In this document: piece after piece, positions 37,192-47,800 of the stretch
How the letters are laid out: each line of letters opens with the position of its first letter
Numbering within the stretch: position 1 is the first letter of the stretch
DNA from: Apostichopus japonicus
Taxonomy: Eukaryota > Echinodermata > Holothuroidea > Aspidochirotida > Stichopodidae
Direction of reading: 5' to 3'
Assembly (NCBI RefSeq): GCF_037975245.1
Contig: NC_092568.1
Span: forward strand, 34,008,501-34,072,500
DNA: 64,000 bases
Notes under the pieces: model-generated
Database searches by the model: none
What the model was told of the DNA's origin: nothing
The model's input: only the letters and a program-made list of their open reading frames with translations
Translations under genes and position numbers: made by a program

Positions 37192-39492
37192 TATTTTGTC
37201 ATATGAATTGTCTATTTGCAGGTGAAATTCAAACCATCTTCAATACCGAAATGCAACCAATGTGGAATATGTGCAGACAGAGAAAGGGATGCTTTCTTCA
37301 TACCATGTGGGCACTCTTTGTGTACACCTTGTGTTTTATTCTTACAGGATGGCAATGATGGATGTCCATATTGTATATGTTCAGTTGACAAAGTAGGAAA
37401 GCTCTTTGATTAGATCAAACCTCTATTCGGAAGGTTCAATGACAAATTGGGTGTCACTTTCCTTGCCATTACAAGCTATACTTTACTGAACATCACCCTT
37501 TAAAGTCGAAAACAAATGTTTTCCATGTAGCTAGAAAGATAACCTTTAGGATTGCATGAAGACATTAACGTTATGATGATATTGTGATCACTGTTTCTTA
37601 ACTTTTGTGCTTGTTTTTGTTTCTTGAGCTATGTTAAAAAGCTTATGCATTCAGTGTATATATGTTCTGTTCGTGTCTTATAATTTGTTAAATACAACAC
37701 AAACAAGGATGACACACGCTTGCAAAAAAAACAAACTACAATAAGAGAGAAAGAAAGGAGACAAATAACTTAACGTATTCACTTATGTCTGATAGGTTTG
37801 CCTTTAGAACATGTGTGGAGGTATTGTGTTAAATTCATTGTCCCTTTGAAAATGATATATCAAGTGAAATCAAGCACATTCGTCAGTCAAGTATTCCATA
37901 TGACTTTTCAAGTACCCTAGGGACAATATGAAAAGTTTACACAAGATATATGTAATGATACTTTACTGTATAACCCCCCCCCCTCCTATGCGGCTTCACC
38001 AACGTGGGGACCTGGCTAGTGCTTATACTATCCATTAACAGGTGGATACACTTTGGAATGGTGCTGTTCTGTTGATGGTTAAAAATGAACCAACAAAAGG
38101 AGAAACATACTCTTCCCCTAGATAAGCCATTGTGTTAGAATGAGGAAGAATTTGTCGAAACTCTTTCATGTTATGATATGTTTCCCAGCTGTAGATTCGG
38201 CATGCTGCCCTATGTAAAGGAAGGGTGATTTTATGGGTTGTGGGAATATTCTCTCCAGACATATTTTTGTTACTTTTGTAACTAAAGATGATATATATCA
38301 TTTGAAAATTAAGAGATTGTATTATTTATTTGATCACAGTTTTCCTAGTACCCTTTGAATGAGATTAAAGATGTTAAACTGGATATATGATGATTTAACA
38401 CAATATTCACTTTGATGTTACCCAATTTTGAAAGTTGATGAACTTCATGATGAAACTTTACATTTGTTAATACTTTGCCTGCTCTCGTATAACCCTCTTT
38501 GCCAGTTGCATTAGATGTTGGACTTCACTTTAAACCTCATATCAGATAGTATGATAATATTATATTTACTTTCAGTCCGGGTTTTATCAGTTTATCAGTT
38601 GTTGAACTTTGCTTTGCTGTGAACTTTGTCTTTAAATTTTACCTGGATGAAGAATATTTAAAGATACTTTACTAGTTGTAAAAACTGACAGTAAATGTTT
38701 ATAAGATTATACAATGATCCTTTGTATAAATTTAAATTTCTGTTATGAGAAATCATGCTATTTATGGAGCGTTATGATATGAAATTAGCAACTACCGGTA
38801 CTATCAAGGAACTATAACACAAATCTGATTCGAAATAGATTTTGAAATTGTACAAGCTTTCAGTTTTGTTGTCTTTTCTAATAGTCTGAAGCCATAAGTG
38901 TGGATTCAATTGTTAAGAGTGGCACACAGGGAGCTGTCTGTACGGAACTAATATTTATTTAGTCAGCACAGGCAAAAGTGTGAGATACTTGTAAACCATG
39001 ATATCCTATCGATCATACTGTAAATCTCGTACTTGGAAATAAAATATGTAAAGTCAGCAAATATCAATATGTGAATTTTTTCAAGTTAAAGATATGTGCA
39101 AATAATATGCATTTGCTAGCAATGCATAATATTAAATGCATCTATGTCGATTAAGCCAATGTCCGCAATATTCCAATATTTGACTACTAAATTATTCAGA
39201 ATGTATTAATAACTCAAGGCATAACTGTGTATTCTGGTATAAGTTTATCACGTCCCTGGCATGAATCCTTCTCTAACAACATAATTCGCTACACCAAATA
39301 AGTGTTTGCTGTTGTAAGCAAAATTGGCTAGGCTTACCAAGACTTTTAATTAAAGTACCAAAATATAACAACCACATGTAAGCCATCATTGGTTTAAAAT
39401 TGCCTGACCAGTTTTTAATATTCGAGAAACAAGCCATAATTTTTCTAAAACAATGTTAGTTATCCTTATACTTAGCCAAACCTAGGAAACGC
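37192..39492. repeat. Segmental duplication copy B (RING exon plus 3' flank)
   Basis: Mirror of copy A (31790-35522), same orientation, lacking the hAT-like insertion and about 70 bp near 38060. It starts immediately after the GAT microsatellite and ends at CCAAACCTAGGAAACGCA. The few single-base differences suggest a fairly recent event. Confidence 0.95.
37222..37413 (+). CDS. Gene 1 last exon B: duplicated C-terminal RING finger
   Basis: It has the same acceptor (TCTATTTGCAG), phase 0 and length as exon A. It reads VKFKPSSIPKCNQ, CGICADRERDAFFIPCGH, SLCTPC, CPYC and KVGKLFD, then stop. The open frame and all eight RING ligands are kept, including the more usual PCGH. Differences from A are about six residues. 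It could serve as an alternative last exon of gene 1, or belong to an otherwise lost duplicate. Preservation of frame and splice acceptor favours use, but the duplication may simply be young. Confidence 0.6.
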   Translation: MKFKPSSIPKCNQCGICADRERDAFFIPCGHSLCTPCVLFLQDGNDGCPYCICSVDKVGKLFD

Positions 39493-39494
39493 AT

Positions 39495-39755
39495 GGCATG
39501 TTGCTTGAGTAACCCACTTCCAAGATGGCAGCCAAAATACAAGATGGCCGCCAGAAAAAAAAGAAATGTCATATACCTGGCTTAAAGTCGGAGATGAACA
39601 AATTAGGGGTCAATCCAGGTATTTCTTGGGACACTGAAACAGATGATGGTCATGCCATGTTGCTTGGGTGCCCCTTCTTTCAAGATGGCGGTCATTATCC
39701 AAGATGGCCGCCTGAAAAAAAAAGGAAATTTCATATATATTCATTCCTCAGACCC
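39495..39755. repeat. Two-copy repeat with CAAGATGGC(C/G)GCC words
   Basis: Two units of about 150 bp each start GCATGTTGCTTG or CCATGTTGCTTG. Each carries two CAAGATGG(C)-type words and an A-run followed by GGAAATTTCATATA or GAAATGTCATATA. CAAGATGGCGGC is a YY1-type binding word. Frames through it are not convincing. Confidence 0.65.
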
Positions 39756-40139
39756 CCTGTGCCCTTTACTGATCGGGACCATCAAACCCTCCGTCCTCAA
39801 ACGTGTAAATGAAACCGGGCTAGCCCCCTTACTATATGTTATGGCTGGTATTCTAATTGTGTCACTTTGGTTCAGGAAGCCACTTAGGACTTATTGGGGA
39901 ACTTTGAGATGTGATCGACCGTGGATAGACACTGTCGCAAAGCCCGTTTTAATATGGGAGTTACGAGTGTCATGATAGACTGATTACATTGAGTCAAGTA
40001 TATAATATGGTAACTTGAGGGAAAAACCGACCAGATGTGAATACCAGACTCATTGGGAGATTTTGTACGATTGTGCACCCTTCATAAACACAACGTCAAT
40101 TCTGCGAGCAACACACGCTAAGTCAGGTCACTAGTCATC

Positions 40140-42353
40140 TGAGGTATTTAGGTCGCTCTTTTCGAACCTGTACTCCAGGGCTGCTGATAGCGAGGATCTC
40201 CAGGAAGACTTTTTGTCTGGTCTAGAAACCACCCGGAGTAAAAACGATAGCTTGGGTTTGAATCTCTCCGTTTGTAAGCTCTGGACAGCGGTAGCAGCGA
40301 TGAAGAAGGGAAAGTCCCCCGGTCCCGATGGCCTCCCTGCGTTTTATAGGACCTTCTGGGAGGTTCTCGGTGGGGACTTGAGAGACGTGTTCGCTACCTC
40401 TTTCCATTTGAATTACATGAACCAAACACAGCGGGTTGGAAATATTGTTCTCCTCCCAAAGTCAGGAGATCTTTTGGACCCTAATAGGCGTCCAATAACG
40501 CTGTTAAATGTGGACTACAAAATCCTGGCAAAGCATTAGGAAATCGCTTAGCCGATGTGATGCCGGATATTGTAGGTCCTCTCCGGACTTTTGCTGTGCG
40601 AGGCAAGTGTATTCAACATAACCTCTGGTTGATGAGAGACTTGATCGAGTTTGTTAAAGGTCGCGATTTGCCATGTGCACTGGTCTCCTTGGCACAGGAG
40701 AAGGCCTTTGACATGGTAGATCACGACTTTCTGTTCAGAACCTTAGAGTCCTTCGGATTGAACCCAGTGTTTATTCGTTGGGTCTCGTTACTATATATAT
40801 ATATAAGGACGTCACGAGCATGGTCACTGTTAACGGATTAACTTCTGGTCCCTTCCCGGTTCGAAGGGGAGTCCGTCAGGGTTGTCCCCTCTCCCCGTTG
40901 TTGTATGTTCTCTTCAGCGAAATGCTCAGTAACTAGCTGAGCAGATGCTTGGGTTTTCGACCCTTCAATGTACCGGGTGAGGCTAGAGTTACAAGCGTGC
41001 AATATGCCGAGGCAGTCATTTGTTTTGTGTCGAACTTCGCCTCCTTCAAGCCTTTATCGAAGGTTTTGGGCACCTTCCAAGAGGCTACTGGTGCCAGACT
41101 TAACAAGTCCAAGACCAAAGGGCTGCGTTTAGGTGGTTGGCGCGGCCAATCCTTCCCGTTCGATGCTACTTGGTCAGTTGTCATTATCAGGGTAAATGGC
41201 ATCTGGCTAGGTTATGGTGCCCCGGAGGCCACAACTTGGGCCGAGAAGGCTGATCAGGTGGAGGCAAGGCTCGACACATTCCGTCGGAGGTGGCTCTCCC
41301 TCCCTGGGAAGGCTACAGTTTGTAATCGTTTTATTGCTCCTCTCCTTTGGTATCCTGCCTGGTACGGTGATCGCTGCACCGGATCATGCCTTGGTGCGAT
41401 TGGAGAGGATCATTTTATATTTCATTTGGGGAAAGCGCAAACCAAACCTTGTCAAAATGATCGTTCTGTAAAAGACCCCCTTGAGCGGTGGGCTTGGTTT
41501 TGGTCCACCTACCATTTAAACTGCGCTTTCTCATTTTGAAAAGTGTTTTCGTTGCGTTTGAGAATCCCTCGTTTCCTTTTGCCCTTTTTGTTAGGTTCTG
41601 GTGTGGGTTTCTTTTTCGCCACCACTGGCCCGGATCCTTTTCCAATAACCGGCCAAAGGCGACACGCCCTTCGGGGTGTATACTCAGATTGGTGACTCAC
41701 TTCGTGGAATCAAAGAGATGTTCTGCTGAACGTGGCCCTCTCTGTGTTATGTTCAATGCCCGTGCATGTGTGCCCGTCGGGTTGCCAAACCGCCATCTCT
41801 CCAGATGTGTGGCGGTATGTGTGTTGTCGGTCACTAGATAGCCGTCTCCGGGACTTGGCGTGGATGATTGCACATGGGTCCTCATCACTAACAAGTTTTG
41901 CCAAGTCAGGTGGCGATAAGGTGATGAGATTTGTCCCCGTGTGGGCTGTAAACCATCGTGACTATGCAACACCTTTTGTTGGAGTGTCCCGTTGTCCGGT
42001 TGGTGTGGGAATGATGGTTTCACGCCTTCGTTATTGTTGTTATTCTTTGCACGCAGTCGACCATTAGTAGTGATCTTTTTTGTATGGTGTGTTGCCCCCT
42101 GTGTACCCAACCTGGGTTAGGGATCTGCTGTTGTTGTTTGCCGCTATCATCAGGAGACACATCTGGAACAGCAGATGCCGCCTAGTTTTCGATGGGGACG
42201 TCTGGATGGCCGCGGTGTGACATTAGTGACATTAGGTTGAGCATGGAGGCGGACCATGCACGGCTTCCCGACACTGCCTTTCGTAGACGCTGGCGCAAGC
42301 CTGTCGTCTACTATCGGGACGGCGTTCCCCGGATGAAATTTGGAGTGAGTTAG
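40140..42353 (+). pseudogene. Second Tx1-type LINE: RT to C-terminus, 5'-truncated
   Basis: The pieces in order: LFSNLYSRAADSEDLQEDFL, KKGKSPGPDGLP, FYRTFWEVLGGDL, GNIVLLPKSGD and PITLLNVDYKILAK. After a shift come MPDIVGPLRTFAVRGKCIQH, NLWLMRDLIEFVKGRDL and VDHDFLFRTLESFGL. Then VRQGCPLSPLL near 40875, VQYAEAVICF (the YADD box decayed to YAEA), TGARLNKSKTKGLRLGGW and WLSLPGKATVCNRFIAPLLW. The C-terminal TAFRRRWRKPVVYYRDGVPR ends at a stop at 42353. A GT-rich 3' region runs to about 42600. It is GC-richer than its surroundings and differs from the minus-strand LINE, so it is another family. Multiple frameshifts show it is inactive. Confidence 0.9.
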
Positions 42354-42622
42354 TTGTTAGGTGTGGGGGGTTTGTGTGGTCGTTACATATTTAAATGGGT
42401 TGGTGGGGGGTTATTTTGTTTGTGGTTTGGATTTGGCTTTTAGGGGGTGGTTTGTGGTGACTTATTGTTTTGGTTCTGTTGGCCTTTGGGTCCGTGTCAG
42501 ACAAGTATATTACTGTAATAGTTTCGTTAAAGACGTATACAATCGAAGGGCTTCAGCGGGACTGTCCGGCATTTGGTACTGATCCACGTTACCTACCAAC
42601 TCTTCTATAATATTTACAAAAC

Positions 42623-43232
42623 CTACGTGGCAACCATAGCGAGGGAAATCTGTACAGTATTCTCTCTCTCTATCTCTAACAACTCATCCTCAGGAAAATC
42701 GAGAGACATTTTACAGTCTGCCACCCTGTACGCCTCCGGGATACATTCAATCTGTTTTTCCGTACGGACATTCTCTGTGCCTCTGTGCCTTATTCGAAGT
42801 TGATTCCACTGAACTGCTATGCTGTCGAGCTCCTTTTGAATTAATGGTATGAAGCAAAATCGCAAGCATTCTCCTTGAATAGGATCACTGTTGTCGAACA
42901 ATCCCGTCTCTGTGGAAACATCTTAGTGCAACGTGTATCCGACGAACTAAAACGTTCTCAGTACCACGACCAGAACGAATGAATTTTGGAACACCATTAA
43001 TGTCACGAATAAAGTCCAAGTAGCACTTTGCGATAAATTTTGGATAAGTGTTGCTATATCCAGCTTTAAGCCATAATACTTTTCTCCATGCACCAGGCCA
43101 AGTGTCTTGTTCCACTGAGAAATGCTGAAAACATAATTTAACGCTATAGCACAAAGTGTATTGCTTTTGTGGCAGCCTTAATAGTAGAGCATATGCTTCC
43201 CAACTTATACCTATATACCTTCGGCTGTACAT
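42623..43232 (-). pseudogene. Integrase/DDE-transposase-like relic
   Basis: Read on the minus strand, the upstream frame (43232-42885) has YLDFIRDINGVPKFIRSGRG followed by TENVLVRRIH. The next frame (42901-42623) has FDNSDPIQGECLRFCFIPLI, then QKELDSIAVQWNQLRIR. Both match blocks of an integrase-fold protein family common in animal transposons (R-x-GTENV around the second catalytic region, then the DPIQ-CL-FCF-LIQ-ELD-WN-HRIR tail). The expected linking part with NQRIE is missing, and the two halves are in different frames, so it is a decayed, internally deleted copy. I cannot assign the exact superfamily. Confidence 0.65.
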
Positions 43233-43444
43233 GCCAACGAACAGAAACTAACAATACTTTCCTAAATTTGGAATCTATACCCAGTCTGAAAAACTGAAAC
43301 TAACAATAAATAGCTGTAGGCCAATAGCAAACAACACGGGCACTAACAACGTGTTTTAAAGTTACAATTCGAAAGACTTACCAAATTTATGGATGGCATT
43401 TTGTCAAGTGTATCATCAAGTGTCACGCTAGCATCCTTCCAGTA

Positions 43445-44150
43445 GAGGACTGTGCAACTGGTAAATTTCAGAAATTTGATGCATTGACGAGATCCACTAT
43501 CTCGTCAACACGTCAATTTTCTGAATTTTGTCATTTGGCGAGATGGTAGTAAGTGTGCAAATCGTAAATTTGCATGAAAATAGATGCATTGACGAGATCC
43601 ATTATCTCGTCAAAGCGAAAATTTTCTGAATTTTGTCATTTTGTCGAGATGGTAGTAACTGTGCAAATGGTCAATTTGCAGAAAATTGATGCATTGAAGA
43701 GATCCGTTATCTCGTCAAAGCGTCAATTTTCTGAATTTTGTCATTTTGTCGAGATAGTAGTAACTGTGCAACTCGTCAATTTGCAGAAAATTGATGCATT
43801 GACGTGATCCGTTATCTCATCAAAGCGTCAATTTTCTGAATTTTGTCACTTTGTCGAGATGGTAGTAAGTATGCAAATCTTGAATTTGCAGAAAATTAAT
43901 GCATTGACGAGATCCGTTATCTCGTCAAAGCGTCAATTTTCTGAATTTTGTCATTTTGTCGAGATGGTAGTAACTGTGCAACTCGTCAATTTGCAGAAAA
44001 TTGATGCATTGACGAGATCCGTTATCTCGTCAAAACGTCAATTTTCTGAATTCTGTCACGTCACCATCTCGTCAACTCGTCAATTTGCAGATAAATGTCG
44101 TTTTGTCAAGTTGGTAACTCGTCAATGCAATGTCCCTTCTACGCTTCCGT
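43445..44150. repeat. GACGAGATCC/ATCTCGTC minisatellite, unit about 106 bp, six copies
   Basis: Unit starts (GCATTGACGAGATCC) lie near 43480, 43585, 43692, 43797, 43901 and 44008. Every unit carries GACGAGATCCGTTATCTCGTC, an 8-bp inverted pair around five bases. AATTTTCTGAATTTTGTCA, GAGATGGTAGTAA and CAATTTGCAGAAAATTGATG follow. The array ends CCCTTCTACGCTTCCG, the inverse of the left edge of the 25.2-kb copy. The long open frame through it follows from the repeat length and is not evidence of a gene. Confidence 0.95.
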
Positions 44151-44204
44151 ACATATGGTAATAACCGTTGATACTCTCAATCTGTACAGACATGACTATG
44201 TATT

Positions 44205-44510
44205 TTTAGGAAAACTGAAGAGTGACCTTCGTTGACCCCTTGTGCATATTATTTTTGAAACACGCCTTGGAAACACGCCTTGGTTACAGGGTAGTAGCAC
44301 CTTCCGTTTAGGGTAGTATCATCGTCGCCTGTAAAGTAGCAGCATCGCCTATATAGAGTAGTAGCGCCGACTTCTTACATTAGCCTCGTCACTTAGGAGT
44401 AGTAGCACCTCCTGTTAAGAGTAGTGGTAGCACATCCTGTTAAGAGTAGTAGCACCTTCTGTTTAGGGTAGTAGCACCACCTGTGGTCCTTTTGGCGTTC
44501 CATAGTAAAT
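44205..44510. repeat. GGTGCTACTACTC-type minisatellite element, copy 2 (inverted)
   Basis: Reverse-orientation relative of 14812-15172. It holds GAGTGACCTTCGTTGACC, CACGCCTTGG (twice), about ten GTAGTAGCACCT-type units, and CCACCTGTGGTCCTTTTGGC at the end. The CACGCCTTGGAAACACGCCT duplication is private to this copy. Confidence 0.8.
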
Positions 44511-44739
44511 GCCTTAATTTCAGAATGCGCTTGACAGGGTTATTTCCTGCAGTGCACTGTGGGAGACTGCTTTCTTTTGAGTATTTAAGGTTTGAGTTGT
44601 TGGTTTTTCGGAGTGTTTTCATGAGGACAATTTCCTCCCTGACCTTTTTTCTCACTAAACAGAATTAAGCCAATAATTCACTTGTCTATAAGGTAAATAG
44701 TGAGCAGACGACTTTGGTAATGGTTTGGTAAGGTCGACG

Positions 44740-45010
44740 GAATTTCCATGCTGGCGCGAGAGATGGTAATTTACTCAGAGACCTCCCATCCAGAGATCGC
44801 TGCTCAAATGCAAACAGAAATCGCCGTTTAACGTGATACACAGATCGTCTACTCAGAGACCGCTACGCAAACACATCCAACCTCTCAGGAACTCTCCATT
44901 CAGCAATGGTCTTGACGGTCTCCGTCGCGACGGAGAAATGGTCGTGATTCAGAAATCGTCCACTTAAAGATGGTTGTCTCAGAGATTGTTCATTTGAGTG
45001 ACAGCCAAAT
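44740..45010. repeat. CTCAGAGACCGCT-type degenerate repeat, left arm
   Basis: Words such as ACTCAGAGACC, CAGAGATCGCTGCTCAAATG and TCAGAAATCGTCC recur at about 30-bp spacing. An inverse piece lies at 47715-47800, so the two may be arms of one interrupted element. Confidence 0.6.
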
Positions 45011-45089
45011 TTGCATACTCATATCGTGGGCGAGGCGTGAACTTTTCAACCACAGAGTCGAGTTGCGTCGACCGCTCGCACTGGACACT

Positions 45090-45270
45090 CAGGGGCGTAT
45101 CCAGGATTTCTAACGGGGGGGGGGGGGGGCGCGAATTACTATCTAAGCGGAGCGCCACCATCGGTTGGCGCATAGCGTACAAGAAAATTTCGGGGTTTTA
45201 TAACCCCCAGATCATCGAAATGGCACTTCTCGGGCTTAAAATGACCAACCAAATGTACACTTTTGCCTGA
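45090..45270. mobile_element. hAT-like left end related to the 32.3-kb element
   Basis: It starts CAGGGGCGTATCCAGG, followed by poly-G, then CTATCTAAGCGGAGCGCCAC and CATCGGTTGGCGC, words shared with the element at 32257. Two possible right ends of CAGGCGCGTATCC type end at about 46648 and 47604. Neither pairs with it through a clear 8-bp duplication, so its extent is unknown. Confidence 0.55.
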
Positions 45271-47714
45271 GAACCAAGAATTTTCCATTAGTTTTTTCCA
45301 CCCATAACCTTTATGAAGATTGTCATCAGTCACATATCATGTTCGACCTTATCGCATCTCCTGTGGAACATTGCTTTTGTAAGTAATTCTACGTTGCGGT
45401 CCACAATACCCGTGCGCACCATTTTTCAAGGTTTTAGGCCTATTATTTGTTCAGAATTTTAAAAATTCACAATTCTCGTAAATAGATTCACTTCAAAATA
45501 TGTTGCACAAAATTTCATCTATGGACACCAATATAGAAAAACCTCCTTCAGGTAGCATTCGCCCATTAAATGCCCCATTGACAAACACACTAAATCACAA
45601 ATGTAATGTGGTCTTTAAGTCTAGATAGAAGTTTTCACCAGCTAAACGCTACCCATCACCGGATAGCTGACAAATTGGCCTTTCATGGCACCATCAATTT
45701 TCCGTATTATGACCATGTAGATTTTTTTGCTATCCGAGCCGGAAGTTTTCGTCACTTGTAAACAAATCTCTTCACTCGGTGGTAAAAAAAAAAAATCCTA
45801 CGCTGCTCCCGGGAGGCCTAAAGGGGTCTAAAATTGCCTCAACTGACCCAATTTTCTCACCATATGTATATCCATTCATGCTCTTCAACATGAAAGCCAC
45901 AAAAAAACTATATCATGATTGATAACAGGTCACAAAAATGTTCTCCTGCTGCTTTTTTGGCACTTTTCATGAAGGAGAACAATCGAGTGGATGGATATAG
46001 ACTCTACTGTATGGAGTATAATGCAGACTACTGTACAAATACAGTTATCAAACCTAAGCATAGGAGCCCATAGGAGTTGGCCCCACATTGTTTTCATTTC
46101 GAAAGACAGTTTCAATTCCATTACACACTGAAGGCTTCGATTCTCTATCTGCCTTCAGTTAAGGGAAGATCTTGGGATTTTCATCCCTAGATATCGCTAG
46201 ATATTGCTATATAGATGTCCATACAGTACAGTGCCCTTTGGATTTTTCGGGGCCTGATCTTGGGAAATTGCAAAAAGTCGAGAGTGGTCTCACTCCATGT
46301 AGGTCAGTGCACGACCTCTAGACGTCACTAATACACTTCCCAATCACTTGTTATCGATGAAGTGGTGTGTTGCCGGATTTTGTCAAGAGGTCTTGGTACT
46401 ACGGGCGAAGGTCATTAATTAAGTTTCGTAACTCATCGCGAAGCGATGAGAGGGGTGGGGCGTAGGGTTATGGGCGCGCGTTTTCATGCAGATGGGAACA
46501 ATCTCAAGAAGTGGTGGGTGCGTCCTCCTTTTTTTCTTTTTCTTCTTTATCTTTTCCCTTCCTTCCTCTCCTTCCTCCTCTTTTCCCTCCTCTTTTTCTT
46601 ACCCGGGGGGGGGGGAGCGGCCCCAACGCCCCCCTGGATACCCGCCTGCATGTGAATCAGTACAACGAATGATTGAAAACAATACATAGGTTATTGGAAG
46701 CTGATATCTAGCATTTTCTGGGGTTTTATTCTGGCAAATCTAGCCAGGCCAGGTCATGACGTCATTCCGCGCCAAATTTGATATCTGTTTTTACATTATC
46801 ACGTACTGCATGTCGGATAGACGTGACTTCCTACTACGTACTACTACGAACTGCACTAGTGAGATTGTTTTACTACAATATAACTGGAGTTGGTGATTTT
46901 AAACGTCAAACAAAATAAAAGCGACTGTGAGTGTTGTCAGTACATTTTACCGCTTGAAGGCACTATGTTAATTAACGTTAAATTGACTCAGTGATAAAAA
47001 ATAATGGCTGCTTAGACCTAGCCTATACATAACATAGTATTGCATACGCAAACAATTAGGCTTACTAATACGTACTAGCGAGCATATTGCCACACAGTAC
47101 TAGTAGTAGTACTAGCTACCACCTGTAGCTGTATAGCCTGGCTTAGGCTACGTAAACTTAAAAAGAATATTGTGTAGCATACAATTAGTTTACTTTTCGT
47201 GTGAGGTTGAATAGTGGTTTGTATACCAGGGAGGAAGCACCCCTCCTTTTTTCTCATGTCACTGACATGCATTGAGCTGTAGCCTATAACAGTTTTGTAG
47301 GTAAGCAGCTAGTGGTATTACATACTACTATTACTAATCAAAGTGGTAGGCCTACTGTACAGTTAAAGACGAAAAGAGATGTCAGTAACATTATAAACGA
47401 TCTTTCAATTTCACTGTGAGTGTCTACTTCCCTCAAGCAACCCCCCATACTCACTGTTTTACCGTTCATTTGATAGTATATATGATCCTTCCTCCTCTTT
47501 TCCTCCTCTTTGTTTTCCTTTTTTTCTTCTCTTTTTTCTCTCCTCTTTTTCTTACCAGGGGGGCGTGCGCCCCCAATCCCCCCCCCCCCTTGGATACGCG
47601 CCTGACACTCGTACTAGTTCATAGAAATTTCAAATTGCAAATTAAAAGATACATGAAAACGATGATATACAGCTCGAGGAATGTGTGAAACCGGCTTCAG
47701 CAACAAAAGACTTA
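45271..47714. other. No gene recognised; unpaired hAT-like right ends
   Basis: Two T/C-rich tracts each precede a poly-G or poly-C run and a CCTGGATACCCGCCTG-like or TTGGATACGCGCCTG end, near 46540-46648 and 47490-47604. They look like two right ends of one family. Otherwise there are only short unsupported frames and several TACTGTA/TACAGTA words. Confidence 0.45.
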
Positions 47715-47800
47715 TAAATGGGACGGCTTCTGCATTTGAGCAGCGATCTCCTAGTGGACGGTCTCTGAGTAGACGGCGCCTCACGTTGACCCTTTAGTGT
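47715..47800. repeat. CTCAGAGACCGCT-type degenerate repeat, right arm
   Basis: It holds GCATTTGAGCAGCGATCTCC and GACGGTCTCTGAGTAGACGG, the inverse of words in 44740-45010. Confidence 0.6.

Noticed and set aside
40213-41841. Active LINE reverse transcriptase
   Set aside because: The YADD box reads YAEA and the frame is broken many times. It is a relic.
41697-42110. 137-codon minus-strand frame
   Set aside because: Antisense shadow of the GC-rich LINE C-terminal region.
43574-44161. Two open frames of 77 and 100 codons
   Set aside because: They are the GACGAGAT minisatellite translated. The repeat length happens to keep frame.
45090-47604. One 2.5-kb hAT-like element from 45090 to 47604 or 46648
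   Set aside because: End sequences match in type, but the flanking 8-mers (TGGACACT against ACACTCGT or CATGTGAA) do not match, so pairing is unsupported.
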